From the NCBI GenBank assembly GCA_016712345.1, contig JADJRH010000011.1:3844001-3908000 (forward strand): a stretch of 64,000 nucleotides of DNA, in the 5' to 3' direction. This DNA comes from Polyangiaceae bacterium. Its GTDB lineage: Bacteria > Myxococcota_A > Polyangia > Polyangiales > Polyangiaceae. Below, in pieces: positions 35,072 to 42,653 of this stretch (its first letter is position 1; every line of letters begins with the position of its first letter). The position numbers and the translations under genes are program-made. The notes beneath the pieces are model-generated. The model was not told the origin of the DNA and made no database searches. It saw nothing but the letters and a program-made list of their open reading frames with translations.

Positions 35072-35153
35072 CACAACCTCAAACTGGCAGTTATAAAAAA
35101 GGGCCGGGCGATGTTGCTCGCATAGTCCGATCTCCCCAAAAAGACCACCCACT

Positions 35154-35335
35154 TAGCCCGGATTATTCACGAGGACTCCGCGCGAGAAGGTCCGAATCCG
35201 CGCTGCAAAGGCCGTACCTCCGTACTCAGGCACTCAGCGTACGGACAGTATGCTTTCGGCCTTCCGTGCGGGGGTGCGGCCTTTTCGCTGCGGATTGGGC
35301 CCTTCGCGCAATCGCCTCGCGAATAACCCGGGCTA
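35154..35335. repeat. MITE-like element with 21-bp imperfect terminal inverted repeats
   Basis: Left arm 35154-35174 starts TAGCCCGGATTATTC and the right arm 35315-35335 is its complement with two mismatches. Inner pairs add structure: AATCCGC with GCGGATT, and CCGTAC with GTACGG. The unit is 182 bp, has no coding capacity and sits between two minus-strand genes. This is the build of a non-autonomous insertion element; the matching transposase is not in the window. Confidence 0.75.
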
Positions 35336-35396
35336 GCCCCGCAAAAAAATCCCCGATCCGCCGCGTCGCATCGCGTCAAACGCCGTCACGTGCGCT

Positions 35397-36470
35397 CTAC
35401 TCCGATTGCGTTGGCTCGGGCAACTCGGCCTGAGCGGGAGCAACCCCCGCGGCCACCGCCGGACTTTCATCGGTATTGCTGCGGTTTTGGGTAGCAAATA
35501 TCAGGGTAAACTCCCCGAACGAAATCACCGCCGGCTCACTCGGCCCACGCGACGAAGTTGCCCCAAACACCGCACTTGTCGCCTTTGAAAAAGGCTCCCC
35601 ATCAAACCGCGCAGCAAGGCCAATCGTTCGCTTTTCTTCACCCTCACTGCCTTGTGTACGCGCGCCGTAATACACCCTCACGACGCGTCTACCCAAGGCC
35701 GTCTCCCCCAAGGTCACAGCCGGACCACCTACCCCCAGGTCGTCAAACACTTCTTCTCCCGCTTCAGAAGGTGCAATCGCCGGCCCATCACCTACCCTTT
35801 CCCAAACCAACCCATCACTCGATGTTGCCTCCCCAATCACCGAGCGCCCTTCCCCGTTGAGCGTTTCATAAAACATCAAAAACCCGCCCTTGGGCAGCAT
35901 CACCACCGAAGGACTTCTTGGAATACTGCCAGTATCCCATCCACTTTCAGACGCCCCCAACACCGGACCTGCAACCTTTGTAAACGCCGCCCCATCGGCG
36001 CTTTTGGCAAGCCCAATACCACCCCCCGCGGCATAGTAGAGCCACACCTCACCACCCACCCAAAGCGCGCTCGGACCGCCCAAAAGCCCTTGTTCCCAAG
36101 CTTCTCCCGCCGTGAGAACCACATCCCGATCGCGGTCAAACGACCTACCATCTTCCGCCACAGTCCGCCGAATTTCCACCGTCGGCTCCCCCACCTCCGC
36201 ACCATTCGGCGACGCCGCAAAATAACCCGCCACGGCAAACGTTGTCAGGTCACCGTCAAGGTCAATTACACTCGCATCCCGCGACAGCGTTTTCGTATCA
36301 TCCGCCGCGTTGGGAGTGACCAAACTGAGCCCCAGCTCCCCTTTTTTCAACTCCCGAAACGGCCCCGCGCCCGCATTGGGAAGATCTTTGTCTCCCGTTG
36401 CCGCATCGGCCAACGTGGCGCATCCAAGCGCCGGAAAAAGACTCAGCAGCAAACCCGCAAAGCGCCTCAC
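35397..36470 (-). CDS. Lipoprotein with five-bladed beta-propeller (glycoside-hydrolase-43/62-like fold)
   Basis: A 357-residue protein from GTG 36470. The lipobox LFPALGC puts the lipid Cys at 17. Repeated segments (SALWVGGEVWLYYAAGGGIG, SVVMLPKGGFLMFYETLNGE, VRVYYGARTQGSEGEEKRTI) each hold the W/Y-rich strand pattern of GH43/GH32-like propellers. The catalytic acids cannot be confirmed by eye, so it may be a binding protein. It ends with an Ala/Pro tail. Located in the outer membrane or periplasm. Confidence 0.75.
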   Translation of the reverse strand: MRRFAGLLLSLFPALGCATLADAATGDKDLPNAGAGPFRELKKGELGLSLVTPNAADDTKTLSRDASVIDLDGDLTTFAVAGYFAASPNGAEVGEPTVEIRRTVAEDGRSFDRDRDVVLTAGEAWEQGLLGGPSALWVGGEVWLYYAAGGGIGLAKSADGAAFTKVAGPVLGASESGWDTGSIPRSPSVVMLPKGGFLMFYETLNGEGRSVIGEATSSDGLVWERVGDGPAIAPSEAGEEVFDDLGVGGPAVTLGETALGRRVVRVYYGARTQGSEGEEKRTIGLAARFDGEPFSKATSAVFGATSSRGPSEPAVISFGEFTLIFATQNRSNTDESPAVAAGVAPAQAELPEPTQSE

Positions 36471-36557
36471 CCCCCCTTTATCGCACGCTTCTCCTTCTCA
36501 CCCAAGCTCCACGTTGCACTCGCTCAAATGAAAAGTTCGCCTCAGCGCCCGCCTTCG

Positions 36558-37862
36558 CTACTGTGTACCAAATGCGGTATGCAAAAACGCGGCGATCTGA
36601 CCTCGACTGACCACCTGGTCCGGGCAGTATAACTTTTGCTTCGCGTCGCACCCGCTTGTGATACCCGCCTTTGCCACGGCGTTGATCGCCGCCTCGTAAG
36701 GCGACCCATCGTCATCCACAAACGCATCGGCCCCGGCGGGAAGGTTGAGTGCCTTCGCCAAAAACACAGCCATTTGACCGCGCGTCACGCTTTGATCAGG
36801 ACAAAACTTGGGAGGATCGGCCTGACATCCCGCCGCAATTCCCGCTTTCGCCACCGAGTTGATCGCACTTTCAAACGCCGAACCGTTGTCGTCTGTAAAG
36901 GCATCCGGCCCCGCGGGTAGCTCCATCACCGCCGTTAAAAACGCCGCCATTTGACCGCGGCTCACAGGCGCCTCGGGACAGTAAAGCCCCTTTTGAGGAT
37001 CACACCCCGTTGTCAACCCCTCCGCAGCCATCCACTCAATGTCTTTTCGAAACGGCGAACTGCAAATGTCTTTAAACACCGCATCACACTCACACGTTGC
37101 CCCCTTTGCAAACCCCGCCGCCGGAGCCTTTTTCATGCGAGCTTCTGTGTTTGGACCCCAATCGCCGTCTTCCGAAATCTTGTCATTGGGATTGTTGCGA
37201 TTCCACAATCGCTGAAAGGCGAGCACATCCAACCCGCGCAGGTCTTTTGCACCCGCACCTGTATAGTCAAAATGAACCGGATCATTTCCACCCAGCCACG
37301 AAAAACCGTGCGCCGACAACTTTGACTTCCAGGTAGAATAGTTGTCCACGTCAAGCGCCAAACCGGTTTCATGATTGGAGTTACCCGGCTTTGCCGCCAG
37401 CGAAATACCGCACGAACCCGTTTGATACCATCTATACAAAAGGTATTGCTGCGCCACCGTTCGCAGCGCCGAGTTGATTGTCATCTTTGTATTTGGATAC
37501 GCCTTGAGCGCTGCCACCAACTTGTCCCGCGCCGGCTTTTCCAAATTCAAAAACACGTTGGCGGGAGCGCTCAAATTGGAAAGCGCCGGCACCGCAACAA
37601 ACGCATCGGGGTTTACACAATTGGCCTCTGCAATAATCTGCGCAGAAAGCCCTTTTACGCTCGCGGTTGTACAAGACGCCTTCGACGCATCGAGCACCGT
37701 GCCCGCGCTCACCCCATCTCCCCGATCTGTCTCCGCCACCTCCTCTTCAAGCTCTTCTTCAGGTTCAGAAGTGGCTGCACAACTGGCGATAAGGGGCGCT
37801 GTTCCAACAAGCGTTGCCAGCCCAAGAAACCAACCCACCCAGCGTCGCGGTTCCGCCTTCAT
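36558..37862 (-). CDS. Lipoprotein with D,D-carboxypeptidase (M15-like), PG-binding and three SLH domains
   Basis: A 434-residue protein from ATG 37862 (AAAGGA upstream). Lipobox PLIASC, Cys 28. Residues about 100-200 carry an M15/VanY-type zinc peptidase: NHETGLALDVD with H164 and D171, and DPVHFDY with H197. Residues 205-245 resemble a PG_binding_1 module (AFQRLWNRNNPNDKISEDGD). Three SLH repeats follow (from about 262, 322 and 377), each with a box such as VSRGQMAAFL. This combines cell-wall cleavage and wall-binding parts on a lipoprotein, so it probably trims and anchors to peptidoglycan. Domain calls are by eye. Confidence 0.86.
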   Translation of the reverse strand: MKAEPRRWVGWFLGLATLVGTAPLIASCAATSEPEEELEEEVAETDRGDGVSAGTVLDASKASCTTASVKGLSAQIIAEANCVNPDAFVAVPALSNLSAPANVFLNLEKPARDKLVAALKAYPNTKMTINSALRTVAQQYLLYRWYQTGSCGISLAAKPGNSNHETGLALDVDNYSTWKSKLSAHGFSWLGGNDPVHFDYTGAGAKDLRGLDVLAFQRLWNRNNPNDKISEDGDWGPNTEARMKKAPAAGFAKGATCECDAVFKDICSSPFRKDIEWMAAEGLTTGCDPQKGLYCPEAPVSRGQMAAFLTAVMELPAGPDAFTDDNGSAFESAINSVAKAGIAAGCQADPPKFCPDQSVTRGQMAVFLAKALNLPAGADAFVDDDGSPYEAAINAVAKAGITSGCDAKQKLYCPDQVVSRGQIAAFLHTAFGTQ

Positions 37863-38430
37863 TCGACTCAATCCTTTCAAGTTCAACCGCGGCCATTTAG
37901 CAACCCGTGTTCCGACCGCGCAAGCGGTGTATTTTTCCGTGTTTTCTCGCCACATCTCTTCACCCTGGGTGGAAAAGTCCCCACCCTGTCCCGGATCTCA
38001 CCTTCCCCACTTGCCATTAAAAAACATTTCTGATCTACCCGTCGCCCCCCGCACGATTCTACCGACAAAACAAGTCTCCTTTAGAGTAAGCCTCCAGCTC
38101 TTGTTGACTTGTGTCACTTGGCACTTGACCTACCGTCAACGTCGCTGCCCAGCGTCAAGAGACACTTGTCAAACCTGACTACCCATCGTGAGCGTCACAC
38201 AGGCAACCACGTTCCCGTGGGTAAGTTCCAGTCTCGGCTCGGCGACCACGTGGTTCAAGTCCCATGCGCCCCACCACGAAAACGAAACAACCAGACCGGT
38301 GTCAGCCACGTTTTTGTCATCTGAAACCGCCAAACGGCGCCGGTTGGTATGATGAATGTCCAGATTGTTTTGTCGCTTCTTTTAGGTAGCAACTCCACAC
38401 ATCTCCAATTCGTGATAAGGAGAGCGCCGC
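37863..38430. other. 568-bp divergent region upstream of lysA
   Basis: No gene is supported. It must hold promoters for the minus-strand peptidase lipoprotein and for lysA. Near 38101-38145 it has repeated CACTTG/ACTTGAC words and GTTGAC paired with GTCAAC, which could be a regulator site. No lysine riboswitch was recognised. AAGGAG at about 38418 is the lysA ribosome site. Confidence 0.4.
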
Positions 38431-39747
38431 ATGCCTTTTGAGCGACTAAACGGAGCGGCTGTTCTCGGACAAATCCCCCTGACAGACCTGTTTGATGATC
38501 CTGAACGGTTTGGTGCCCCGGCCGGGCTCACAACCCCCGCGTACGTCTACGACCTTGACGCCATGGTCGCCGAGGCTCGCGCGCTTCAGGCCGGTTTTGA
38601 AGGTGCATCCCACCTCATCGCGTTTGCCGTCAAAGCGTGCTCCGCCGGCCCCGTTCTTCGCGCCTTCATTCAACAAGGCCTCGGCGCCGAAGTGGTGTCC
38701 GGCGGCGAACTTGAATTTGCCCTTCGGTGCGGCGCCCCTCCCGATCGCATTCTCATGAGCGGAGTGGGTAAGTCCCTCCACGATATCGACCTTGCCATCG
38801 GCGCCGGCGAAAGTGGAATCCTTGCCATTCAACTCGAAAGTGTTGAAGAGGTAGCCCGCGTCGCCGCGCGCGCAAAAGCCCTTCAAAAGAAGGCCCGCGT
38901 AAGCATTCGATTCAACCCGTCGGTTGAAGCCGACACCCACGCGCACGTCGCCACCGGCCACGACGAAGCGAAGTTTGGAGTCTCCCTTGCCGACTGGGGA
39001 GCCGCCGTGGAGGCGATTTTGCGGGAGCCGATGTGCGTGCTCACCGGGGTGAGCACGCACATCGGCTCCCAGCTCACTCGAATTGACGAATATGTGGAGG
39101 CGGCGCGGGCGCTCCGCGCCCGCGCCGCCTCCCTCCCCCACCGCCTTTCGTTTATCGATTTCGGCGGCGGGTTTGGAATTGATTATGGTGCGGGTTGCCC
39201 AGTAAAACCGGCCGATTTTGCGCGCGCTGTCACGCGCCTCGTGGCCGACTCAGCGCTCGCCGGCACCACCATTGCGGTTGAGCCCGGCCGCTCCCTGGTT
39301 GCATCCCACGCCGTTCTATGCGCCTCCACGGTGCTCGCCAAGGTGTCCTGCAGTGAACCTGCGCGGCGCTGGCTGTTGATCGACGCCGGAATGAACGACT
39401 TGTTGCGCCCCGCGCTATACGCAGCCCGTCATCGCATTGAGCCCATGGAAGGCGCCGATTTTAGCAAAGGTGATCTCTACCGCGTCGCCGGCCCCGTGTG
39501 TGAATCGTCGGACGACTTTGGAGAGTACACATTCTCCACCCCCCCCAAACGCGTTGTTATTCGAGACGCCGGCGCCTATGGGTACACAATGGCGAGCGAG
39601 TACAACGGCCGCCCCCTCCCCTCTGAAGTGTTCGTGTCAGGTGGTCGCGTATCTTGTGTACACATCCCGCGAAGCGCTTCAGACTGGGCCCAAGAACGCG
39701 CTTCGATTGGGCATCTTCTTAGCACTGGTCGAGAAGCGCGACTTTGA
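38431..39747 (+). CDS. lysA: Diaminopimelate decarboxylase-type PLP enzyme (LysA)
   Basis: A 438-residue group IV decarboxylase. The PLP lysine is K68 in FAVKACS, H210 lies in GVSTHIGSQ, the glycine-rich phosphate loop is DFGGGFGID, and the second-subunit residues are in GPVCESSDDF and GAYGYTMAS. It converts meso-diaminopimelate to lysine. The ATG at 38431 follows AAGGAG. Arginine and ornithine decarboxylase paralogs share this fold, but the motif set and length best fit LysA. Bases 39023-39132 within the gene carry two perfect long hairpins (listed separately). The aminotransferase gene follows 19 bases on. Confidence 0.87.
   Translation: MPFERLNGAAVLGQIPLTDLFDDPERFGAPAGLTTPAYVYDLDAMVAEARALQAGFEGASHLIAFAVKACSAGPVLRAFIQQGLGAEVVSGGELEFALRCGAPPDRILMSGVGKSLHDIDLAIGAGESGILAIQLESVEEVARVAARAKALQKKARVSIRFNPSVEADTHAHVATGHDEAKFGVSLADWGAAVEAILREPMCVLTGVSTHIGSQLTRIDEYVEAARALRARAASLPHRLSFIDFGGGFGIDYGAGCPVKPADFARAVTRLVADSALAGTTIAVEPGRSLVASHAVLCASTVLAKVSCSEPARRWLLIDAGMNDLLRPALYAARHRIEPMEGADFSKGDLYRVAGPVCESSDDFGEYTFSTPPKRVVIRDAGAYGYTMASEYNGRPLPSEVFVSGGRVSCVHIPRSASDWAQERASIGHLLSTGREARL
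39023..39070. repeat. 48-bp perfect palindrome inside lysA (23-bp arms)
   Basis: The left arm 39023-39045 begins GGGAGCCGATGTGCG and the right arm 39048-39070 is its exact complement, with a 2-base centre. It codes for residues around REPMCVLTGVSTHIGS, so the right arm includes the conserved HIGS motif. Confidence 0.9.
39096..39132. repeat. 37-bp hairpin inside lysA (17-bp perfect arms)
   Basis: GGAGGCGGCGCGGGCGC (39096-39112), loop TCC, and the exact complement at 39116-39132. It codes for part of VEAARALRARAASL. It lies 26 bases after the 48-bp palindrome. Confidence 0.9.
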
Positions 39748-39766
39748 GTATTGTCGCGCCCCCCCC

Positions 39767-41065
39767 ATGAGCATCACGCCGACCTTTCCCCCGCAAGAAG
39801 AAGCCGACAAGGGTCTTTCAAGTCTCGCCCGAGGTGTCATCGGGTCGGAGATTTTGCGCATCGCGTCTGAAATTCGGGCGCTCAAGGCAAAAGGCGCGGC
39901 CATCTGCAACTTGACTGTCGGCGATTTTGACCCGGCGTTTTTTCCCATCCCAACAGAACTTCTCAACGGCACGCGCGACGCGCTTGCCCAAGGTCACACC
40001 AACTACCCACCGTCCGACGGTGTCCTCCCGTTGCGTGAGGCTGTTGTCCGCTTGTACGCGCGTGAATTGGGGCTCAACTACCCGGTAGACTCGGTGCTTG
40101 TGGCCGGCGGCGCCCGCCCTCTGCTCTACGCTTCTTACCGCACCTTGATTGACCCGGGTGATATCGCCGTCTACCCGGTACCGTCGTGGAACAACAACCA
40201 CTATGCCTACCTGTCAGGTGCCAAGTCGGTTGAAATTCCTGTCACCGCTTCCACAAACTTTTTTCCAACCGCCGACGACCTGCGGCCCCACCTCACCCAT
40301 GCGCGCATGCTGTGCATCAACTCACCGCTCAATCCCACGGGCACAGCGATCGATCGCAATGAGTTGAAGCGCATTTCAGAACTGGTTGTTGAAGTGAACG
40401 AAAGCCGCAAAACCAAGGGCGAACGGCCTCTCTACTTCGTGTTCGACCAGGTGTACTGGAATCTCACCTTCCATGGGGTGGTTCACGAAACTCCGGTGGC
40501 GTTGGTGCCTGAAACGGCGCCCTACACACTGCTTCTCGACGCGATTTCCAAGTCGCTCTGCGCAACGGGTATGCGCGTGGGATGGGGAGTCATGCCACCC
40601 GCCGTTCGAAAACGCATGGCCGATATCTTGGGTCACGTGGGCGCTTGGGCACCCAAGGCCGAACAAATGGCCGTGGCCACGCTGCTCGACGCACCTGAAA
40701 AAATCGCAGCGTTCCAAACCAACATGAAGGCCCATGTCAAAGAGCGCCTTGACGCGCTCTACAACGGTCTTTCAGCCATGAAGCGTGATGGTTTGCCTGT
40801 GGAGGCAATCTCGCCGCAGGGAGCAATCTACCTATCGGCGCAGTTTAACCTGATTGGCAAAACCGCCTTCGGTCAAAAGCTCCAAACCAACGACGACATC
40901 CGCCGATTGCTGCTCAATCACGCGGGCCTCGCGGTGGTGCCCTTTCAGGCGTTTGGACTCAAAGTTGATACCGGCTGGTTTCGAATGAGCGTTGGTGCCG
41001 TTTCCATGCCTGACATTGAGCAAGGTCTGGTTCGCCTGCGCGAAACAATTCTCGCCGCCAACTAA
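39767..41065 (+). CDS. PLP-dependent class I/II aminotransferase
   Basis: A 432-residue aminotransferase of the aspartate aminotransferase fold. The PLP lysine is in DAISKSLCATGMRVGW, NSPLNPTG holds the Asn, YFVFDQVYW the Asp, and TVGDFDPAFFPIP and NYPPSDG belong to the substrate side. ATG 39767 is preferred; the longer open frame starts inside lysA. Its position right after lysA suggests an amino acid biosynthetic step, perhaps in the diaminopimelate/lysine route (acyl-diaminopimelate or LL-DAP aminotransferase), but substrate cannot be read. Confidence 0.85.
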   Translation: MSITPTFPPQEEADKGLSSLARGVIGSEILRIASEIRALKAKGAAICNLTVGDFDPAFFPIPTELLNGTRDALAQGHTNYPPSDGVLPLREAVVRLYARELGLNYPVDSVLVAGGARPLLYASYRTLIDPGDIAVYPVPSWNNNHYAYLSGAKSVEIPVTASTNFFPTADDLRPHLTHARMLCINSPLNPTGTAIDRNELKRISELVVEVNESRKTKGERPLYFVFDQVYWNLTFHGVVHETPVALVPETAPYTLLLDAISKSLCATGMRVGWGVMPPAVRKRMADILGHVGAWAPKAEQMAVATLLDAPEKIAAFQTNMKAHVKERLDALYNGLSAMKRDGLPVEAISPQGAIYLSAQFNLIGKTAFGQKLQTNDDIRRLLLNHAGLAVVPFQAFGLKVDTGWFRMSVGAVSMPDIEQGLVRLRETILAAN

Positions 41066-41178
41066 ACTCAGGGACACCCTTGCCAGCAGTCCTTTAGCCA
41101 AACGTTTTGCGAAGCCCGGCCACGGACTCGGCAAAACGTGCAAGACACCGAGGCCGGTGCCGAGCGAGAAAGCAAAAA
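41066..41178. other. Non-coding start of the 434-bp intergenic region after the aminotransferase
   Basis: Contains a perfect 9-bp inverted repeat ACGTTTTGC (41102-41110) / GCAAAACGT (41131-41139) near the transcript end, without a T tract. No coding frame is supported here. Confidence 0.45.
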
Positions 41179-41316
41179 GGTCGCTTCCTGACCGATCGCG
41201 TATTCGCTCTGAATGGGGCCCACCCGACTCGCGGGTCGCGGGGCCCCCACCCCACGCCACCGCTCAAACATGGCGGTCCCCCCATTCATCGCTCAACGCG
41301 ATCGGTCACTCGCTCC
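41179..41316. repeat. Dispersed structured repeat, copy B (138 bp)
   Basis: Begins GGTCGCTTCCTGACC and ends GGTCACTCGCTCC, like copy A at 24693. TGACCGATCGCGT (41189-41201) pairs perfectly with 41296-41308. Two GGGGCCC boxes and CACCGCTCAAAC follow in the same order as in copy A. The inner stem bases differ from copy A but are paired in both. Confidence 0.75.
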
Positions 41317-41403
41317 GTTGCAACGGGGCAGAGGCCGGCGAGACCGGTGGAATAACGTTGTGTACATCCCAAGCCGCCAAACCTAGTTGGCTCCCGGTCG
41401 AAC

Positions 41404-41422
41404 GGGGCGGCGCAGCCGCCCC
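41404..41422. repeat. GC-rich hairpin before a convergent gene end
   Basis: GGGGCGGC-GCA-GCCGCCCC, a perfect 8-bp stem, about 80 bases beyond the stop of the Cys-rich lipoprotein gene (read on the minus strand). No T run on either side, so termination is uncertain. Confidence 0.5.
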
Positions 41423-41499
41423 AGGCGCAACTCCGTGTTGAATACGACGCGTCAGGAATCGAGAACGTCTCAAGTCATTGCGGGGCTGCCTACGTTGGT

Positions 41500-42279
41500 T
41501 CAGTCGCACTTGCCTTCGTTGTTGCAAGTTTTGTCAGCTTCACAGTCAGTATCAAGCAGACACTCCACACACTCGTCGAGAACGGTTGAGCAGAACGGCT
41601 TACCACCCTCGCAGTCATTGTTGGTAAGGCAGCGAACGCAATCACCCGTGTCGACGTTGCAAACCTCATTTTCAGGGCATTGCGTATTGGATGTGCATGG
41701 CCCGTCGAGAACGCACTTGTGGTCGTTACATACTTCGTTCTCGGCGCAGTGTTCGTTCACAATGCAGGTATGACACTCGCCGTCCGAAACGTCGCAGTGG
41801 GACTCGGCGGCGCCGCAGTCGGCATCACCCAAACATTCTGAACAGCGACCTGTTGTAGAATTGCAAAACGGTTTGCCATCGCCGCAGTCAACATCTTTGA
41901 TACAGCCCACGCAGGCCTTTGTGTCTGGATTGCAGATCGGCGCGTTGTCTTCTGTACAGTCGCCGTTCGCTTCACAGGCAGGCTTGCATTCGTGCTCGCG
42001 CGGGTAGCACGACTGGCCGGCGCCGCAGTCGCCCGTTACCGCACACTCTCTGCATTCTCCCAAAACACAAAATGGTTGAGCGGCTCCGCAGTCGCCGTTG
42101 CCACGGCACTCAACACACCCCAGAGCCGTGTCACACTGCCTTGCGCCCGGGCACGCATCGTCACACGACGAGCCGCCCCAGCTTGTCCCCGATCCGCAGC
42201 CCGGCCCAACCACAGCCATGAGAACGCCGGCAGCCGGAAGCAGAACGAACAACGGACGAAGCCAATTTGCCAAACGCAT
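41500..42279 (-). CDS. Cys-rich repeat lipoprotein
   Basis: A 259-residue protein from ATG 42279 (AGGAGG upstream). The lipobox AVVGPGC gives the lipid Cys near 28. The mature protein is built of about eight Cys-rich units of 25-30 residues such as CVECRGNGDCGAAQPFC and CRECAVTGDCGAGQSC, each with four or more cysteines that would form disulfides outside the cytoplasm. Such repeats are common in myxobacterial surface proteins. No enzymatic motif. A stable secreted or outer-membrane spacer is likely. Confidence 0.85.
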   Translation of the reverse strand: MRLANWLRPLFVLLPAAGVLMAVVGPGCGSGTSWGGSSCDDACPGARQCDTALGCVECRGNGDCGAAQPFCVLGECRECAVTGDCGAGQSCYPREHECKPACEANGDCTEDNAPICNPDTKACVGCIKDVDCGDGKPFCNSTTGRCSECLGDADCGAAESHCDVSDGECHTCIVNEHCAENEVCNDHKCVLDGPCTSNTQCPENEVCNVDTGDCVRCLTNNDCEGGKPFCSTVLDECVECLLDTDCEADKTCNNEGKCD

Positions 42280-42653
42280 GTGAACCTCCTGATAGACAAT
42301 ACAAGACAGAGACCCAAGTGCGGCCAAATGGCTCAGGGCAACGGCGGCAGCACAGTTGCAACGGATGTACACATGGAGCACGCACGAATCGCGCGTACTC
42401 ATGCAACAAAAAGCGCGTTGCTCCCTTGAACCGCCGGAGCGTTCTGAGTAGTAAGGCGCTTGTTTGGGGTAAGACGGGTGGTGTCACTCTCCCGGTGATG
42501 CCACTCGGCATGCTCCTTTCATAGCGCGAAATCTACCACCACACCTGATGACAAAAACACTCACTTTGCCGGTTGAATGGCAATGGGTAGATGGTCGTCG
42601 GGGCACGCACGCCGCAAGCGGCGAAACAAACTCAGCAGAGGAGTCACGCAATC
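42280..42653. other. 374-bp divergent intergenic region
   Basis: Separates the Cys-rich lipoprotein (minus) from the EF-hand protein (plus) and so should hold both promoters. ATGTACAC occurs at about 42365. No other structure or consensus promoter is clear. AGAGGAG before 42654 is the ribosome site of the plus-strand gene. Confidence 0.4.

Noticed and set aside
37863..38430. Lysine riboswitch upstream of lysA
   Set aside because: No conserved junction or stem pattern could be found by eye; only short repeated words.
41404..41422. GC-rich hairpin as a strong terminator
   Set aside because: No T tract on either strand.
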